From positions 62,001 to 126,000 of the forward strand of contig NZ_JAFKFX010000025.1 in the NCBI RefSeq assembly GCF_017308075.1: a DNA stretch of 64,000 nucleotides, written 5' to 3'. The DNA comes from Allobosea sp. (GTDB lineage Bacteria; Pseudomonadota; Alphaproteobacteria; Rhizobiales; Beijerinckiaceae). The notes beneath the pieces are model-generated. The model worked only from the letters and a program-made list of their open reading frames with translations, was not told the origin of the DNA and did not search any database. Within the stretch, counting starts at the first letter, position 1. The number at the start of each line of letters is the position of its first letter. Positions 52,016-61,077 of the stretch are shown here, piece by piece. The position numbers and the translations under genes are program-made.

Positions 52016-53413
52016 TCAAACCGCGTGCTGGGGAGCGCGCGGCCATTCCGGCCCCTGCCCGCGTAGCTGCTCCCAGGCCCGCGCCATCTGCAGCACGCCG
52101 AGATCGTCGAAGCGTTTCCCGGTGATCTGCAGGCCGATCGGCAGGCCTGATGCCGTCATGCCGGCATGGACCGAGACCGAAGGCTGGTCCGACATGTTGG
52201 CCGCGACGGTGAAGACGATATGCTCGAAGGGCCGCTGGGGATCGTGGAGCGGCGAAGCGAGTTCGGCGGCAAAGCTCGGCACCGGCGAGACCGGCGAGAG
52301 CACATAGTCGAAGGGCTGGGCCGCCTTCAGCGCCGCATGGCGGATTGCCAGCATCTGGCTCATGCCGCGATGCACCTGCGCGCCGCTGAGGGCACGGCCG
52401 CGCTCTGCCCAAGCGTAGATATAGGGCAGCACCTTGCCCTGCCTCTCCCTCGGCAGCGCGCCGATCTCGGCCCAGGCGCGCTGGCGCCAGAAATCGTCGA
52501 GTCCGTCGAGCATATCCTGCGTCAGGAAAGGTGGCATCGTCTCGACGATCGCGCCGGCTTGGCGAAAGGCCTCGGCCGCCCGAACGATCGCTGCCCTCAC
52601 CTCCGGCTCAACCGGCAGGCCGATGCCGGCTTCCAGCTGCAGCCCGATCCTGAGCCCGCGCGGCTCGCGCTCAAGGTCGAGCCAGGCGATCTCCTGCGGC
52701 GGCAAGCTCATCGGGTCGCGCTCGTCCGGTTTCGAAAGCTCGCGCATCATCAGGGCCGCATCGGCGACGGTGCGGGTCATCGGCCCGGCGACGCGGCCGT
52801 AATAGGTCGGGTCGATCGGCACCCGGCCGAAGCTGGGCTTCAGCCCGACGAGCCCGCACCAGCCGGCCGGCAGGCGGATCGAGCCGCCGATATCGGTGCC
52901 GACATGCAAGGGGCCGTAGCCGGCCGCCCCCGCCGCGCTCGCGCCGGCCGAGGAGCCGCCGGGGTTTTTCGAGAGGTCGAACGGGTTGCGCGCCAGTTTG
53001 TGGAAGCTCGACAGGCCCGAGGAGAGCATGCCGTAATCGGGCATGGTGGTCTTGCCCAGGATGACGCAGCCGGCCTCGCGCAGGCGCTGCGCCGGCGGCG
53101 CGTCGGCTGCAGCAGGGGCCAGTTCCGTCGCCGCCGTGCCGAGCGGCACGGGCACACCCTGCGTCGCGATGTTCTCCTTGATCGTGCAGGGCACGCCGTC
53201 GAGCGCCAGCGCCTCGCCCCGGCGCCAGCGCGCCTCGCTCGCCTTGGCGGCGGCGCGTGCGCCTTCGGGGTCATAGGCATAGAGCGCGTTGAGCGACGGC
53301 TCCCATCGTGCGATCCGCGCGATCACCGCCTCGGCGACCTCGACCGGCGAGAGCTCGCGCGAGCGAAAGGCGTTCAGCATGTCGACGGCGCTGAGATCGG
53401 CGAACTCGATCAT
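52016..53413 (-). CDS. Amidase-signature family hydrolase
   Basis: 465 residues. The Ser-cisSer-Lys triad segments are visible: CTIKENIA (Lys), NPGGSSAGASAA (cis-Ser) and GTDIGGSIRLPA (nucleophile Ser). Such enzymes cleave linear amides, aryl-acyl amides or act in GatA-like roles; the lack of GatB/GatC genes nearby argues for a catabolic amidase. It lies downstream of the Dpp-type permease on the same strand with a repeat-filled gap of 285 bases, so co-expression is uncertain. An imported amide or peptide might be its substrate. Confidence 0.92.
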   Translation of the reverse strand: MIEFADLSAVDMLNAFRSRELSPVEVAEAVIARIARWEPSLNALYAYDPEGARAAAKASEARWRRGEALALDGVPCTIKENIATQGVPVPLGTAATELAPAAADAPPAQRLREAGCVILGKTTMPDYGMLSSGLSSFHKLARNPFDLSKNPGGSSAGASAAGAAGYGPLHVGTDIGGSIRLPAGWCGLVGLKPSFGRVPIDPTYYGRVAGPMTRTVADAALMMRELSKPDERDPMSLPPQEIAWLDLEREPRGLRIGLQLEAGIGLPVEPEVRAAIVRAAEAFRQAGAIVETMPPFLTQDMLDGLDDFWRQRAWAEIGALPRERQGKVLPYIYAWAERGRALSGAQVHRGMSQMLAIRHAALKAAQPFDYVLSPVSPVPSFAAELASPLHDPQRPFEHIVFTVAANMSDQPSVSVHAGMTASGLPIGLQITGKRFDDLGVLQMARAWEQLRGQGPEWPRAPQHAV

Positions 53414-53456
53414 CGGGAGATTCCCACAGTCAGTGTTGAAGCAAACGAACCGCGAC

Positions 53457-53613
53457 AGTCATTCCGGGGCTTCGCGCCAGCGAAGAGCCCGAAACCCAGG
53501 AACACGACAGGTTTCCAGTTCGTCATGCTCGCCCTTGTGGCGAGCATCCACGTCTTGAACACGGCACTCGGCCAGCGAAGGCGTTGATGGCCGGGACAAG
53601 CCCGACCATGACG
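53457..53613. repeat. Two repeat units: partial family 3 and full family 2 (copy C)
   Basis: CAGTCATTCCGGGGCTTCGC (53457-53476), continuing to about 53503, corresponds to one end of the serC-serA palindrome. The second unit (53521-53613) begins CGTCATGCTCGCCCTTGTGG and ends CCGACCATGACGG, in the same orientation as copy A. Together they nearly fill the gap between amidase and permease. Confidence 0.85.
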
Positions 53614-53698
53614 GAGGGAAATCGTGTTCGGGTGTTTCATGCTCAGGCCTCTTGGCCCGCCCGGAAAGACAAAGAGGTTCCACACCGGATCATCGTCC

Positions 53699-54562
53699 TC
53701 AATCCCGCGAACGCCGCGTGCGTGGATCGACCGCGTCGCGCAGGCCGTCGCCCAGGAGGTTGAAGGCCAGTACCGAAAGCGCAATCGCCATGCCCGGGAA
53801 GATGGCGAGCCAGGGCTGGGCTGCCATAAAGGTCTGCGCCTCGTTGAGCATTCGGCCCCAGGACGGGTTCGGCGGCTGCGTGCCGAGCCCGAGATAGGAC
53901 AGGCCGGCCTCGGCGAGGATGGCGAGCGCGAACTGGATCGTCGCCTGCACCACCAGCACGCCGGCAATATTGGGCAGGATGTGCAGCCGGGTGATGGTGA
54001 TCTCCCTCAGCCCGGCGGCGCGCGCCGCCAGCACATAGTCAAGCGCCCAGCATTGCAGCGCCGCCCCGCGTGCGAGTCGCGCAAAATAGGGCAGGCTGTA
54101 GATCGCGATGGCGATCACCGCATTCATCATGCCCGGTCCCCAGACTGCGCTGATCATGATCGCCGAGAGCACGGCCGGGAAGGCGTGGCTGAAATCGGCC
54201 ATGCGCATGATCAGATTGTCGAGCAGCCCGTCGCGCCGCATCGCCGCAAGCAGGCCGAGCGCGCTGCCGACGGTGAGGCCGAGGCCGACAGCGCCGAGGC
54301 CGACCGCCAGCGAATTGCGGGCGCCGACCATGATCATCGAGAAGACGTCGCGGCCGAACTGGTCGGTGCCGAACCAGTGCTCGGCCGAGGGCGGCCGCAG
54401 ACGCTTGAGGATCGCCATCTGCTTGGGATCATAGGGCGTCCAGACATAGGAGATCAGCGCCGCGGCGACGACGAGCCCGGCGAGGACGAGACCAGCAAGG
54501 AAAGATGGGCTGGCCCACCAGTGTCGCGGGCGCCCCCGCATGACAGGCTGCGGCGGCCTCAT
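53699..54562 (-). CDS. Dipeptide/oligopeptide-type ABC permease (DppC-like)
   Basis: 287 residues with about six membrane helices. HWFGTDQFGRDVFSMIMVGARNSLAVG is the DppC/OppC hallmark, and the EAA loop YVLAARAAGLREITITRLHILPNI follows. The start at 54562 has GGGAG nine bases upstream; an ATG 21 bases earlier is possible. The DppB-like partner is also on the minus strand but separated by an opposite-strand HicB-like gene. The ATPase subunits are absent from the window. Confidence 0.9.
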   Translation of the reverse strand: MRPPQPVMRGRPRHWWASPSFLAGLVLAGLVVAAALISYVWTPYDPKQMAILKRLRPPSAEHWFGTDQFGRDVFSMIMVGARNSLAVGLGAVGLGLTVGSALGLLAAMRRDGLLDNLIMRMADFSHAFPAVLSAIMISAVWGPGMMNAVIAIAIYSLPYFARLARGAALQCWALDYVLAARAAGLREITITRLHILPNIAGVLVVQATIQFALAILAEAGLSYLGLGTQPPNPSWGRMLNEAQTFMAAQPWLAIFPGMAIALSVLAFNLLGDGLRDAVDPRTRRSRD

Positions 54563-54669
54563 GTCGCACGGCTCCCGTCGCATGAGCGCCACCCCGGCGC
54601 GGTGAACTCGGCTATGCTCGGGCAAGCCAATGGGCTGAGCATTCGTCCGTTCGCGAGGAGGTTCAGGCT

Positions 54670-54996
54670 ATGCCGCGCGTCATCGCGCTCATTCACCAGT
54701 CGGCCGGCGTCTTCGGCATCAGCTTCCCGGATTTCCCGGGCTGCCTCTGCTCCGCCGACAGCCTCGACGAAACCCTGCGCCGCGGCACTCGCGCGCTGAC
54801 CCGGCATGTGGCGGCGATGGTCGCGGACGGGCTTGCCATCCCCGCGCCGCGCCCACTGGCGGCGCTGCGCACCGCCCCTGATTTCGCCGAAGACATCGCC
54901 GAGGCTGTCCGCATCGTGGCGGTCGATCTGCCGGTCCCCGAGCCGCGCCCTTTCGCCCCGGCCGGCGCCGCCCGCATCGGTCTCGGCTGGCATTGA
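54670..54996 (+). CDS. Orphan HicB-like antitoxin
   Basis: 108 residues. The N-terminus VIALIHQSAGVFGISFPDFPGCLCSADSLDETLRRGTRALTRHVAAMVADG is the HicB fold (partial RNase-H-like, FPDFPGC block), followed by a Pro/Ala-rich tail. No HicA-type toxin lies beside it and the usual HTH/RHH C-terminus is absent. It is on the plus strand between two minus-strand permease genes; the tail ends 17 bases before the DppB stop. A ribosome site (GAGGAGG) is about nine bases upstream of the ATG. Confidence 0.82.
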   Translation: MPRVIALIHQSAGVFGISFPDFPGCLCSADSLDETLRRGTRALTRHVAAMVADGLAIPAPRPLAALRTAPDFAEDIAEAVRIVAVDLPVPEPRPFAPAGAARIGLGWH

Positions 54997-55012
54997 AAGC
55001 TGCGCCATCGCG

Positions 55013-55960
55013 TCAATCCGCCTGCCGCAGGCGCGGATCGATGACGCCGTAGAGCAGCTCGACCAGGAAATTAACCAGCACGACCAGCGCGCAGAACAGC
55101 ATGACGAGGTCCTTGACGACGATCAGGTCGTGCTGGGCGATCGACTGGAAGACCAGCCGCCCGAGTCCCGGCAGGGCGAAGACGTTCTCGATGATGATCG
55201 CGCCGGCGATCATCATCGAGAACTGCAGCCCGAGAATGGTGACGACCGGGATCAGCGCATTGCGCAGCACATGGCGCAGCATGGTCCGGCGCCGGCTCAC
55301 CCCCTTGGCCCGGGCGGTCCGGACATAATCCTGCTGCATCGTCTCCAGCATCGCCGCCCGGGTGACGCGCGCCAGGATCGCCGCCTGCGGCAGGGCGAGC
55401 GCGATCGCCGGCAGCAGCAGCGCCTTGAAGGCGGGCACGAGCCCAGCACCCCAGCCGGGAAAGCCGCCGGCCGGGAGCCAGCCGGCACCGACCGCAAAGA
55501 CCAGCACCAGCAGGAGGCCGAACCAGAAGTTCGGAATCGCGAGGCCCGCCTGCGCGAAGACCATCACTGCCGCATCGCCCGGCCGATTGTGATGCGCCGC
55601 CGCGACGGCGCCGAGAGGAATGCCGATCGCCATTGCGAGCAGGATCGCCATCGCGGCGAGCGGCAGCGTCACCACCATACGTTCGCCGATCAATTGCGTC
55701 ACCGGCACGCGATAGGTGTAGCTGAGGCCGAGATCGCCGGTCAGGAGCCCGCCTATCCAGGTGAGGAAACGCACCGGAGCCGGCCGGTCGAGGCCCATTT
55801 CCATGCGCAGCGCCGCCAGAGCTTCGGGCGCGGCGTTGAGGCCGAGCGTCACCGCCGCCGGATCGCCCGGCAGGATTTCGAGCACCAGGAAGATCACCAG
55901 CGCAGCGCCGAGCAACGTCGCGGCCAGGGCGAGCAGCCGGCGCAGGAGATAGGCGGTCAC
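55013..55960 (-). CDS. Dipeptide/oligopeptide-type ABC permease (DppB-like)
   Basis: 315 residues, six membrane helices. DppB features: YLLRRLLALAATLLGAALVIFLVLEILPGDPAA at the start, LTGDLGLSYTYRVPVTQLI, and the EAA loop YVRTARAKGVSRRRTMLRHVLRNALIP. The start is GTG (55960). It lies 228 bases downstream of the binding-protein gene; a palindromic repeat fills the gap. Confidence 0.92.
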   Translation of the reverse strand: MTAYLLRRLLALAATLLGAALVIFLVLEILPGDPAAVTLGLNAAPEALAALRMEMGLDRPAPVRFLTWIGGLLTGDLGLSYTYRVPVTQLIGERMVVTLPLAAMAILLAMAIGIPLGAVAAAHHNRPGDAAVMVFAQAGLAIPNFWFGLLLVLVFAVGAGWLPAGGFPGWGAGLVPAFKALLLPAIALALPQAAILARVTRAAMLETMQQDYVRTARAKGVSRRRTMLRHVLRNALIPVVTILGLQFSMMIAGAIIIENVFALPGLGRLVFQSIAQHDLIVVKDLVMLFCALVVLVNFLVELLYGVIDPRLRQAD

Positions 55961-56019
55961 GGGGCGCTCCGCTGGCTCTGCCCGGACGAGGCGACGCGAA
56001 ACGGGCCTGAGAGCCGCGG

Positions 56020-56156
56020 GGAACCCTTCTCCCGTGTGGGAGAAGGGCAGGGATGAGGGCCTGCCCTAACCACAGAGGGCGCAACGGCGACGCTCCACTT
56101 ATCGATCAGCGGCGGTCCCTCACCCCTGCCCCTCTCCCATCCGGGAGAGGGGTTCC
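56020..56156. repeat. Palindromic intergenic element (family 1, copy 4)
   Basis: GGAACCCTTCTCCCGTGTGG begins the left hairpin and GGGAGAGGGGTTCC closes the right; inner GCAGGGATGAGGGC pairs with CCCTCACCCCTGCC. It lies between the binding-protein stop and the DppB-like start, where it could limit read-through. Confidence 0.85.
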
Positions 56157-56188
56157 CCGCGGATATCCCGATCGCCATCGAAAAACAC

Positions 56189-57679
56189 CTACCGCCAGCG
56201 CACCTCCGCCAGCGGCGTCAGCGGCAGCGGCCAGTCGGTCCACATGCCCTCGAGATCGGCTTTGGTCACGGTCAGCTTCGGCAGGATGAAGAGGAAGCCG
56301 TTGACCGCGTCGCGCGCCAGCATGCGCTGCGCCTCGCCATAGAGCCTGTTGCGCTCGGCCTCGTCGAGCGTGCCGTCGATCTTGGCCATCAGCGCCTTGA
56401 ACTCGGGGTTCTTGTACTGGAAGTAGTAGTCGTCGCGCGCATAGTTGCCGATGTCGAGCGGCTCGGTATGGGCGATCACCGTGAGGTCGAAATCCTTGCC
56501 CCGGAACACCCGCTCCAGCCATTGCGGGAATTCCAGCGGCTCGATCGAGGCGTTGATGCCGATCTGCGCCAGCAAGGCCGCGATGATCTCGCCGCCGCGG
56601 CGCGCATAGGCCGGCGGCGGCAGGCGCAGCGTGCAGGAGAAACCGTTCGGGAAGCCCGCCGCCGCGAGCAGGCTCTTGGCCTTGGCGATGTCGACCGGAT
56701 AGGTGCCGGTCAGATCGACATAGGCCGGGTGCAGCGGCGAGAAATGGCTGCCGATATAGTCGAGATCGAAGCCGTAGACGCCGAGCGCGATGGTCTTGCG
56801 GTCGAGCACATGCGAGATCGCCTGGCGCACTCGGATATCGCTGAACGGCGCCTTGGCGTTGTTGATGGCGAGGATGGTCTCGCCCTCGGTCTTGCCGAGC
56901 GTGACCTTGAGCTTGGGGTCGGCCTTGAGCTGCGGGATCGCCTCCGGCGCCGAGAGATTGGTGAAGGCGTCGATGTCGCCGGCCCGGAGCGCCGCGACCT
57001 GGGCCTGCGGATCACCGATAAAGCGGAACACGGCCTTGGCGAGTGCCGGCTTCGGCCCCCAATACTCGGCGTTGCGCTCGAATTCGAGCCGGTCGCCGCG
57101 GTTCCAGCGCGCGAACTTGAACGGTCCGGTGCCGACCGGCCTGGTCTTGTTGTCCGCCGCCGTCGCCGGCGAGACGATGATCGCGTCGCCCCAGGCGAGG
57201 CCGTAGACGAAATTCGCCGTCGGCTGCTTCAGCGTGATCGTAACCGTCACCGGGTCCGGCGCTTCAATCGCGGCGATCTGCGTGAAGATCCAGCGCTGCG
57301 CATTGGTCGAATCGGGCGCCACCGCGCGCTCGAAGGAGAACTTCACGTCGCGTGCAGAGAACGGCGTGCCGTCATGGAAACGGGCATTGGGCCGCAGCTT
57401 GAAGGTATAGGTCAGCCCGTCCGCCGAGACCGTCCAGCTTTCGGCCAGCGCCGGCACGATCTTGCCGGTGCGGTCCATGGCGACGAGGCCCTCGAAGATG
57501 TTCTGCAGCACGACCTCGCGGATCGCCTGCGCCGCGCCCGATGTCGGATCGAGCGTCGGCGGCTCGAGCGTCATGCCGATCACGACGCTGTCCTTCGCCT
57601 GCGCGAAGGCGGGCAGCGAAAACTGGGTGGCGAGCGCGGCGACACCCGCCCCCGCCAGAAGATCGCGCCGCGTCGTCAT
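56189..57679 (-). CDS. Peptide/nickel-type ABC substrate-binding protein
   Basis: 496 residues, SBP_bac_5 family. A twin-arginine-like leader (MTTRRDLLAGAGVAALATQFSLPAFAQA) directs export. Family blocks: VIGMTLEPPTLDPTSG, PALAESWTVSADGLTYTFKLRPNARFHDGTPFSARDVKFSFER and VRQAISHVLDRKTIA. GGAGG six bases before the ATG at 57679. It is the first gene of the Dpp-type group. The ligand may be a peptide, glycoside or opine; not determined. Confidence 0.94.
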   Translation of the reverse strand: MTTRRDLLAGAGVAALATQFSLPAFAQAKDSVVIGMTLEPPTLDPTSGAAQAIREVVLQNIFEGLVAMDRTGKIVPALAESWTVSADGLTYTFKLRPNARFHDGTPFSARDVKFSFERAVAPDSTNAQRWIFTQIAAIEAPDPVTVTITLKQPTANFVYGLAWGDAIIVSPATAADNKTRPVGTGPFKFARWNRGDRLEFERNAEYWGPKPALAKAVFRFIGDPQAQVAALRAGDIDAFTNLSAPEAIPQLKADPKLKVTLGKTEGETILAINNAKAPFSDIRVRQAISHVLDRKTIALGVYGFDLDYIGSHFSPLHPAYVDLTGTYPVDIAKAKSLLAAAGFPNGFSCTLRLPPPAYARRGGEIIAALLAQIGINASIEPLEFPQWLERVFRGKDFDLTVIAHTEPLDIGNYARDDYYFQYKNPEFKALMAKIDGTLDEAERNRLYGEAQRMLARDAVNGFLFILPKLTVTKADLEGMWTDWPLPLTPLAEVRWR

Positions 57680-57755
57680 CGTCCGCCTCCCTGATTTGGC
57701 GGCGCAAGATGGCGCGGGAACGAAGCGGGAGGCAAGAGCGCTGAAGGCTGCGGCA

Positions 57756-57892
57756 TCCCCTCTCCCGGTTGGGAGAGGGATAGGGGTGAGGGCCCGCCAC
57801 CAATTGTTAAGGCGAGGCGACACCGTCGCGCGTTCTGTGGATAGGGCAGTCCCTCATCCCTGCCCTTCTCCCACACGGCAGAAGGGTTCCCC
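57756..57892. repeat. Palindromic intergenic element (family 1, copy 5)
   Basis: CCCCTCTCCCGGTTGGGAGAGG at the left and CCCTTCTCCCACACGGCAGAAGGG at the right, with GGGTGAGGGC and CCCTCATCC inside. It occupies most of the 239-base gap between the GntR and binding-protein genes. Confidence 0.85.
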
Positions 57893-57918
57893 GAGCCTCA
57901 CGCTGCCAGCAGTGCAGA

Positions 57919-58656
57919 TCACACGAAATAATCCGGATTGCTCGCCTGCAGATGGACGAGATCAGGCAGCAGCGTGCCGAGATGCTGGCGCATCGCCGCG
58001 ATCGCGGCCGGCGCGTCATGGCGCCGGACCTCGTCGACGATGGCGAGGTGCTCGCGGATCACCATCTCCATGCGCCCGGGCACCGGCAGGGTCATGCGCC
58101 GGCAGCGGTCGATCTGGCTCTTGGCCGCCTGGGCGAGCTTCCAGACGCCGGGATAGCCGGCGCCCTGCGCCAGCGCCTCGTGAAAGGCCTCATCGGCGCG
58201 GTGGAAGCTCTCCTGGTCACCGCTGTCGAAGGCCTCGTGCTGGCGGGCAATGGTCGCATCCAGCCGGGCGATGTCCTCGGCGCTCGCATGCTCCGCCAGC
58301 AGTTCGACCGTGGCGCATTCCAGCGCCTGGCGAATGAACACCGCCTCCGGGATCGCACCGACCGGGATGCGCGCGACGAAGGTGCCGGCCTGCGGGAATA
58401 TCTCGACGAGGCCTTCTTCCTTCAGCCGGATCAGCGCCTCGCGCACCGGCGTGCGGCTCATCCCGAAACGGGCGGTCAGATCCTTCTCCGATAACGGCGC
58501 TCCCGGCCGCAGCTCCATGTCGAGGATCTCGCGCCGGAGTTCATCCTGCACCATCGCCGCCGCCGTCGCGCGCCCGGCCGGCACGACGGCCATGCGCTGC
58601 GGCCGCCGCTCGCGCCGGCCTCCACCGGCTTCCCGATCGCTCATGGCTTCCGACAT
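57919..58656 (-). CDS. GntR-family (FadR subfamily) regulator of uronate genes
   Basis: 245 residues. The N-terminal wHTH is MVQDELRREILDMELRPGAPLSEKDLTARFGMSRTPVREALIRLKEEGLVEIFPQAGTFV; the C-terminal FCD all-helical domain contains HRADEAFHEALAQGAG and a His-rich metal/ligand site. It is divergent from uxaC-kduI-kduD-kdgF, as UxuR/ExuR-type regulators are from their targets. The ligand is probably a uronate or 2-keto-3-deoxygluconate (inferred). The start is uncertain: ATGs at 58713, 58656 and 58644 are all in frame; 58656 is chosen for the nearby GAGG. Confidence 0.88.
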   Translation of the reverse strand: MSEAMSDREAGGGRRERRPQRMAVVPAGRATAAAMVQDELRREILDMELRPGAPLSEKDLTARFGMSRTPVREALIRLKEEGLVEIFPQAGTFVARIPVGAIPEAVFIRQALECATVELLAEHASAEDIARLDATIARQHEAFDSGDQESFHRADEAFHEALAQGAGYPGVWKLAQAAKSQIDRCRRMTLPVPGRMEMVIREHLAIVDEVRRHDAPAAIAAMRQHLGTLLPDLVHLQASNPDYFV

Positions 58657-58752
58657 CGCCTCGCCCCGGCCATGATTGTCGCCTCCCGAATAGGACATGA
58701 CGCGAGTCGTCATTTGTCGTCTTCAACCGACTAACACGACTCTGTTTGACGA

Positions 58753-58770
58753 ACTAGTATATTAGTATAT
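58753..58770. promoter_or_regulatory. Candidate GntR operator in the divergent promoter region
   Basis: TAGTATAT occurs twice in tandem (58755-58762, 58763-58770), preceded by the palindrome ACTAGT (58753-58758), in an otherwise GC-rich region. TTGAC occurs on either side (58746-58750 and 58770-58774). FadR-type proteins often bind short A/T-rich sites of this kind. Confidence 0.45.
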
Positions 58771-58825
58771 TGACCACGCCTCAGCGCCGTGCCTATGGTC
58801 ACGGCCATAAGAGGAAACGCCAGCG

Positions 58826-60229
58826 ATGCTGCTGCACGACGATCGTCTCTTGCCCGCCGAACCGGTGACGCGCGGCATTGCGCGCCGCCTCTATGCCGGC
58901 ATTCGCGACCTGCCGATCATCTCCCCGCATGGCCATACCGACCCGCGCTGGTTCGCCGAGGACAAGCCGTTTCCCGATCCGGCGACGCTGTTCGTCAAGC
59001 CCGACCACTACATCTTCCGGATGCTCTATTCGCAGGGCATCAAGCTCGAAGAGCTCGGCATCGCCCGCAAGGATGGCGGTGAGGTCGAGGCCGACCCGCG
59101 CAAGATCTGGAAGCTTTTCGCCAGCAACTGGCACCTGTTCAGGGGTACGCCGACCCGGCTCTGGTTCGAGCATGCCGCCAACACGATCTTCGGCATCCGC
59201 GAGCGGCTCAGCGCCGACAATGCCGACAAGATCTATGACCGCATCGCCGAGCAGCTGGAGCAGGACGCATTCCGGCCGCGCGCTTTGTTCGAGCGCTTCA
59301 ACATCGAGGCGATCGCGACCACCGAAGGCGCGCTCGACCCGCTGAAATGGCACGACATGATCAAGGCGTCCGGCTGGGGCGGCAAGGTCGTCACCGCCTA
59401 TCGGCCCGACAGCGTCGTCGATCCCGAATTCGAGGGCTTCAAAGGCAATCTCGAGCAGTTCGGCGAATTGACCGGCGAGGATGTCACGAGCTGGAACGGC
59501 TATCTCGAGGCTCATCGCAAGCGCCGCGCCTATTTCATCGCGCGCGGGGCGACCTCTTCCGACCATGGCCACGCCACGGCCCGCACCGCCAACCTCACCC
59601 AGGCCGAATGCGAGAAGCTCTTCGCCAAGATCCTGAAGGGCAAGTTCTCGGCCGAGGATGCCGACCTGTTCCGCGGCCAGATGCTGACCGAAATGGCCAA
59701 GATGAGCCTCGATGACGGGCTCGTCCTGCAGATCCATCCCGGCTCCTACCGCAACCACAACCCGTATCTGTTCGAGCAGTTCGGCCGCGACATGGGCTGC
59801 GACATCCCGCGCGGGCTGGACTATGTCTCGGCGCTGAAGCCGCTGCTCGACGCGGTCGGCAACGAACCCGGCTTCACCGTCATCGCCTTCACCCTCGACG
59901 AGACCGTGTATTCGCGCGAGCTCGCCCCGCTCGCCGGCCATTATCCGGCGCTGAAGCTCGGGCCTGGCTGGTGGTTCCTCGATGCGCCCGAGGCGATGCT
60001 GCGCTTCCGCGAGCTGACCACCGAGACGGCAGGTTTCTACAACACCGTCGGCTTCAACGACGATACCCGCGCCTATCTCTCGATCCCGGCGCGCCACGAC
60101 GTCGCCCGCCGGATGGACTGCCACTACCTCGCCAAGCTCGTCGCCGAGCACCGGCTCGACGAGGACGAGGCGGCGGAACTCGCCCATGACCTCGCCTATC
60201 GCCTGGCCAAGGAGGCCTACAAGCTGTGA
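58826..60229 (+). CDS. uxaC: Glucuronate/galacturonate isomerase
   Basis: 467 residues, UxaC family of the amidohydrolase superfamily; interconverts D-glucuronate/D-fructuronate and D-galacturonate/D-tagaturonate. The metal HxH motif is in ISPHGHTDPRWF; PGWWFLDAPEAMLRFRE and GFYNTVGFNDDTRAYLSIPARHDVARR are family blocks. It is the first gene of the uronate operon, divergent from the GntR regulator. Its stop overlaps the GTG start of kduI by four bases. Length is normal for the family (about 470). Confidence 0.96.
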   Translation: MLLHDDRLLPAEPVTRGIARRLYAGIRDLPIISPHGHTDPRWFAEDKPFPDPATLFVKPDHYIFRMLYSQGIKLEELGIARKDGGEVEADPRKIWKLFASNWHLFRGTPTRLWFEHAANTIFGIRERLSADNADKIYDRIAEQLEQDAFRPRALFERFNIEAIATTEGALDPLKWHDMIKASGWGGKVVTAYRPDSVVDPEFEGFKGNLEQFGELTGEDVTSWNGYLEAHRKRRAYFIARGATSSDHGHATARTANLTQAECEKLFAKILKGKFSAEDADLFRGQMLTEMAKMSLDDGLVLQIHPGSYRNHNPYLFEQFGRDMGCDIPRGLDYVSALKPLLDAVGNEPGFTVIAFTLDETVYSRELAPLAGHYPALKLGPGWWFLDAPEAMLRFRELTTETAGFYNTVGFNDDTRAYLSIPARHDVARRMDCHYLAKLVAEHRLDEDEAAELAHDLAYRLAKEAYKL

Positions 60230-61077
60230 CCGCCGCGACCAGCAGGATCGACGAACGCCAGGCCGCCCATCCGCGCGATGTGCGCGGTTACGATACCGAG
60301 GCGCTGCGCCAGGATTTCCTGATCGAGCGCATCTTCGTGCAAGGCGAGATCGCGCTGACCTACAGCCATTACGACCGCATGATCGTCGGCGGCGCGATGC
60401 CGTCGGCCAGCCCCCTGACGCTCGACCCGTTCGCGCCGACCGGCACGCCCTTCTTCCTGGCGCGACGCGAGCTCGGCGTGATCAATCTCGGCGGTACCGG
60501 CTCGGTCAGCGTAGACGGCGAGCGCTTCGACCTGCCGAGCCTCGACGCGCTCTATGTCGGCCTCGGCGCTAGGGAAGTCTCCTTCGCCAGCGCCGATCCG
60601 GCTGATCCGGCCAAGTTCTACCTGACCAGCGCCCCGGCGCATCGCGAGGCGAAGCACCAGCTCATCCGCAAGGACGAGGCCAACACCCTGCATCTCGGCT
60701 CGGCGGAGACGTCGAACAAGCGCACCATCCGGCAATACATCATGCCGAACTCGACCGGCACCAATCAGCTGGTGATGGGCATGACGGCGCTGGAGCCGGG
60801 CTCGGTCTGGAACTCCATGCCCTGCCACACCCATACGCGGCGCATGGAGGCCTATCTCTACTTCAACCTCGATCCCGCCCATCGCGTCTTCCACTTCATG
60901 GGCGAGCCACAGCAGACCCGCCACATCCTCGTCGCCAACGAGCAGGCGGTGATCTCGCCGAACTGGTCGATCCATTGCGGCTGCGGCACCTCGAACTACG
61001 CCTTCGTCTGGGCGATGGCCGGCGACAATGTCGAGTTCACCGACATGGATGCCGCCCCGGTGGAGACCCTGCGCTGA
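60226..61077 (+). CDS. kduI: 5-dehydro-4-deoxy-D-glucuronate isomerase
   Basis: 283 residues, KduI cupin family; converts 4-deoxy-L-threo-5-hexosulose uronate (DKI) to 2,5-diketo-3-deoxygluconate (DKII). Metal-site His/Glu motifs are in NSMPCHTHTRRMEAYLYFNL and SPNWSIHCGCGTSNY. The start is GTG, overlapping the uxaC stop (GTGA). It fits between KdgF, which makes DKI, and KduD, which reduces DKII. Confidence 0.95.
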   Translation: MTAATSRIDERQAAHPRDVRGYDTEALRQDFLIERIFVQGEIALTYSHYDRMIVGGAMPSASPLTLDPFAPTGTPFFLARRELGVINLGGTGSVSVDGERFDLPSLDALYVGLGAREVSFASADPADPAKFYLTSAPAHREAKHQLIRKDEANTLHLGSAETSNKRTIRQYIMPNSTGTNQLVMGMTALEPGSVWNSMPCHTHTRRMEAYLYFNLDPAHRVFHFMGEPQQTRHILVANEQAVISPNWSIHCGCGTSNYAFVWAMAGDNVEFTDMDAAPVETLR

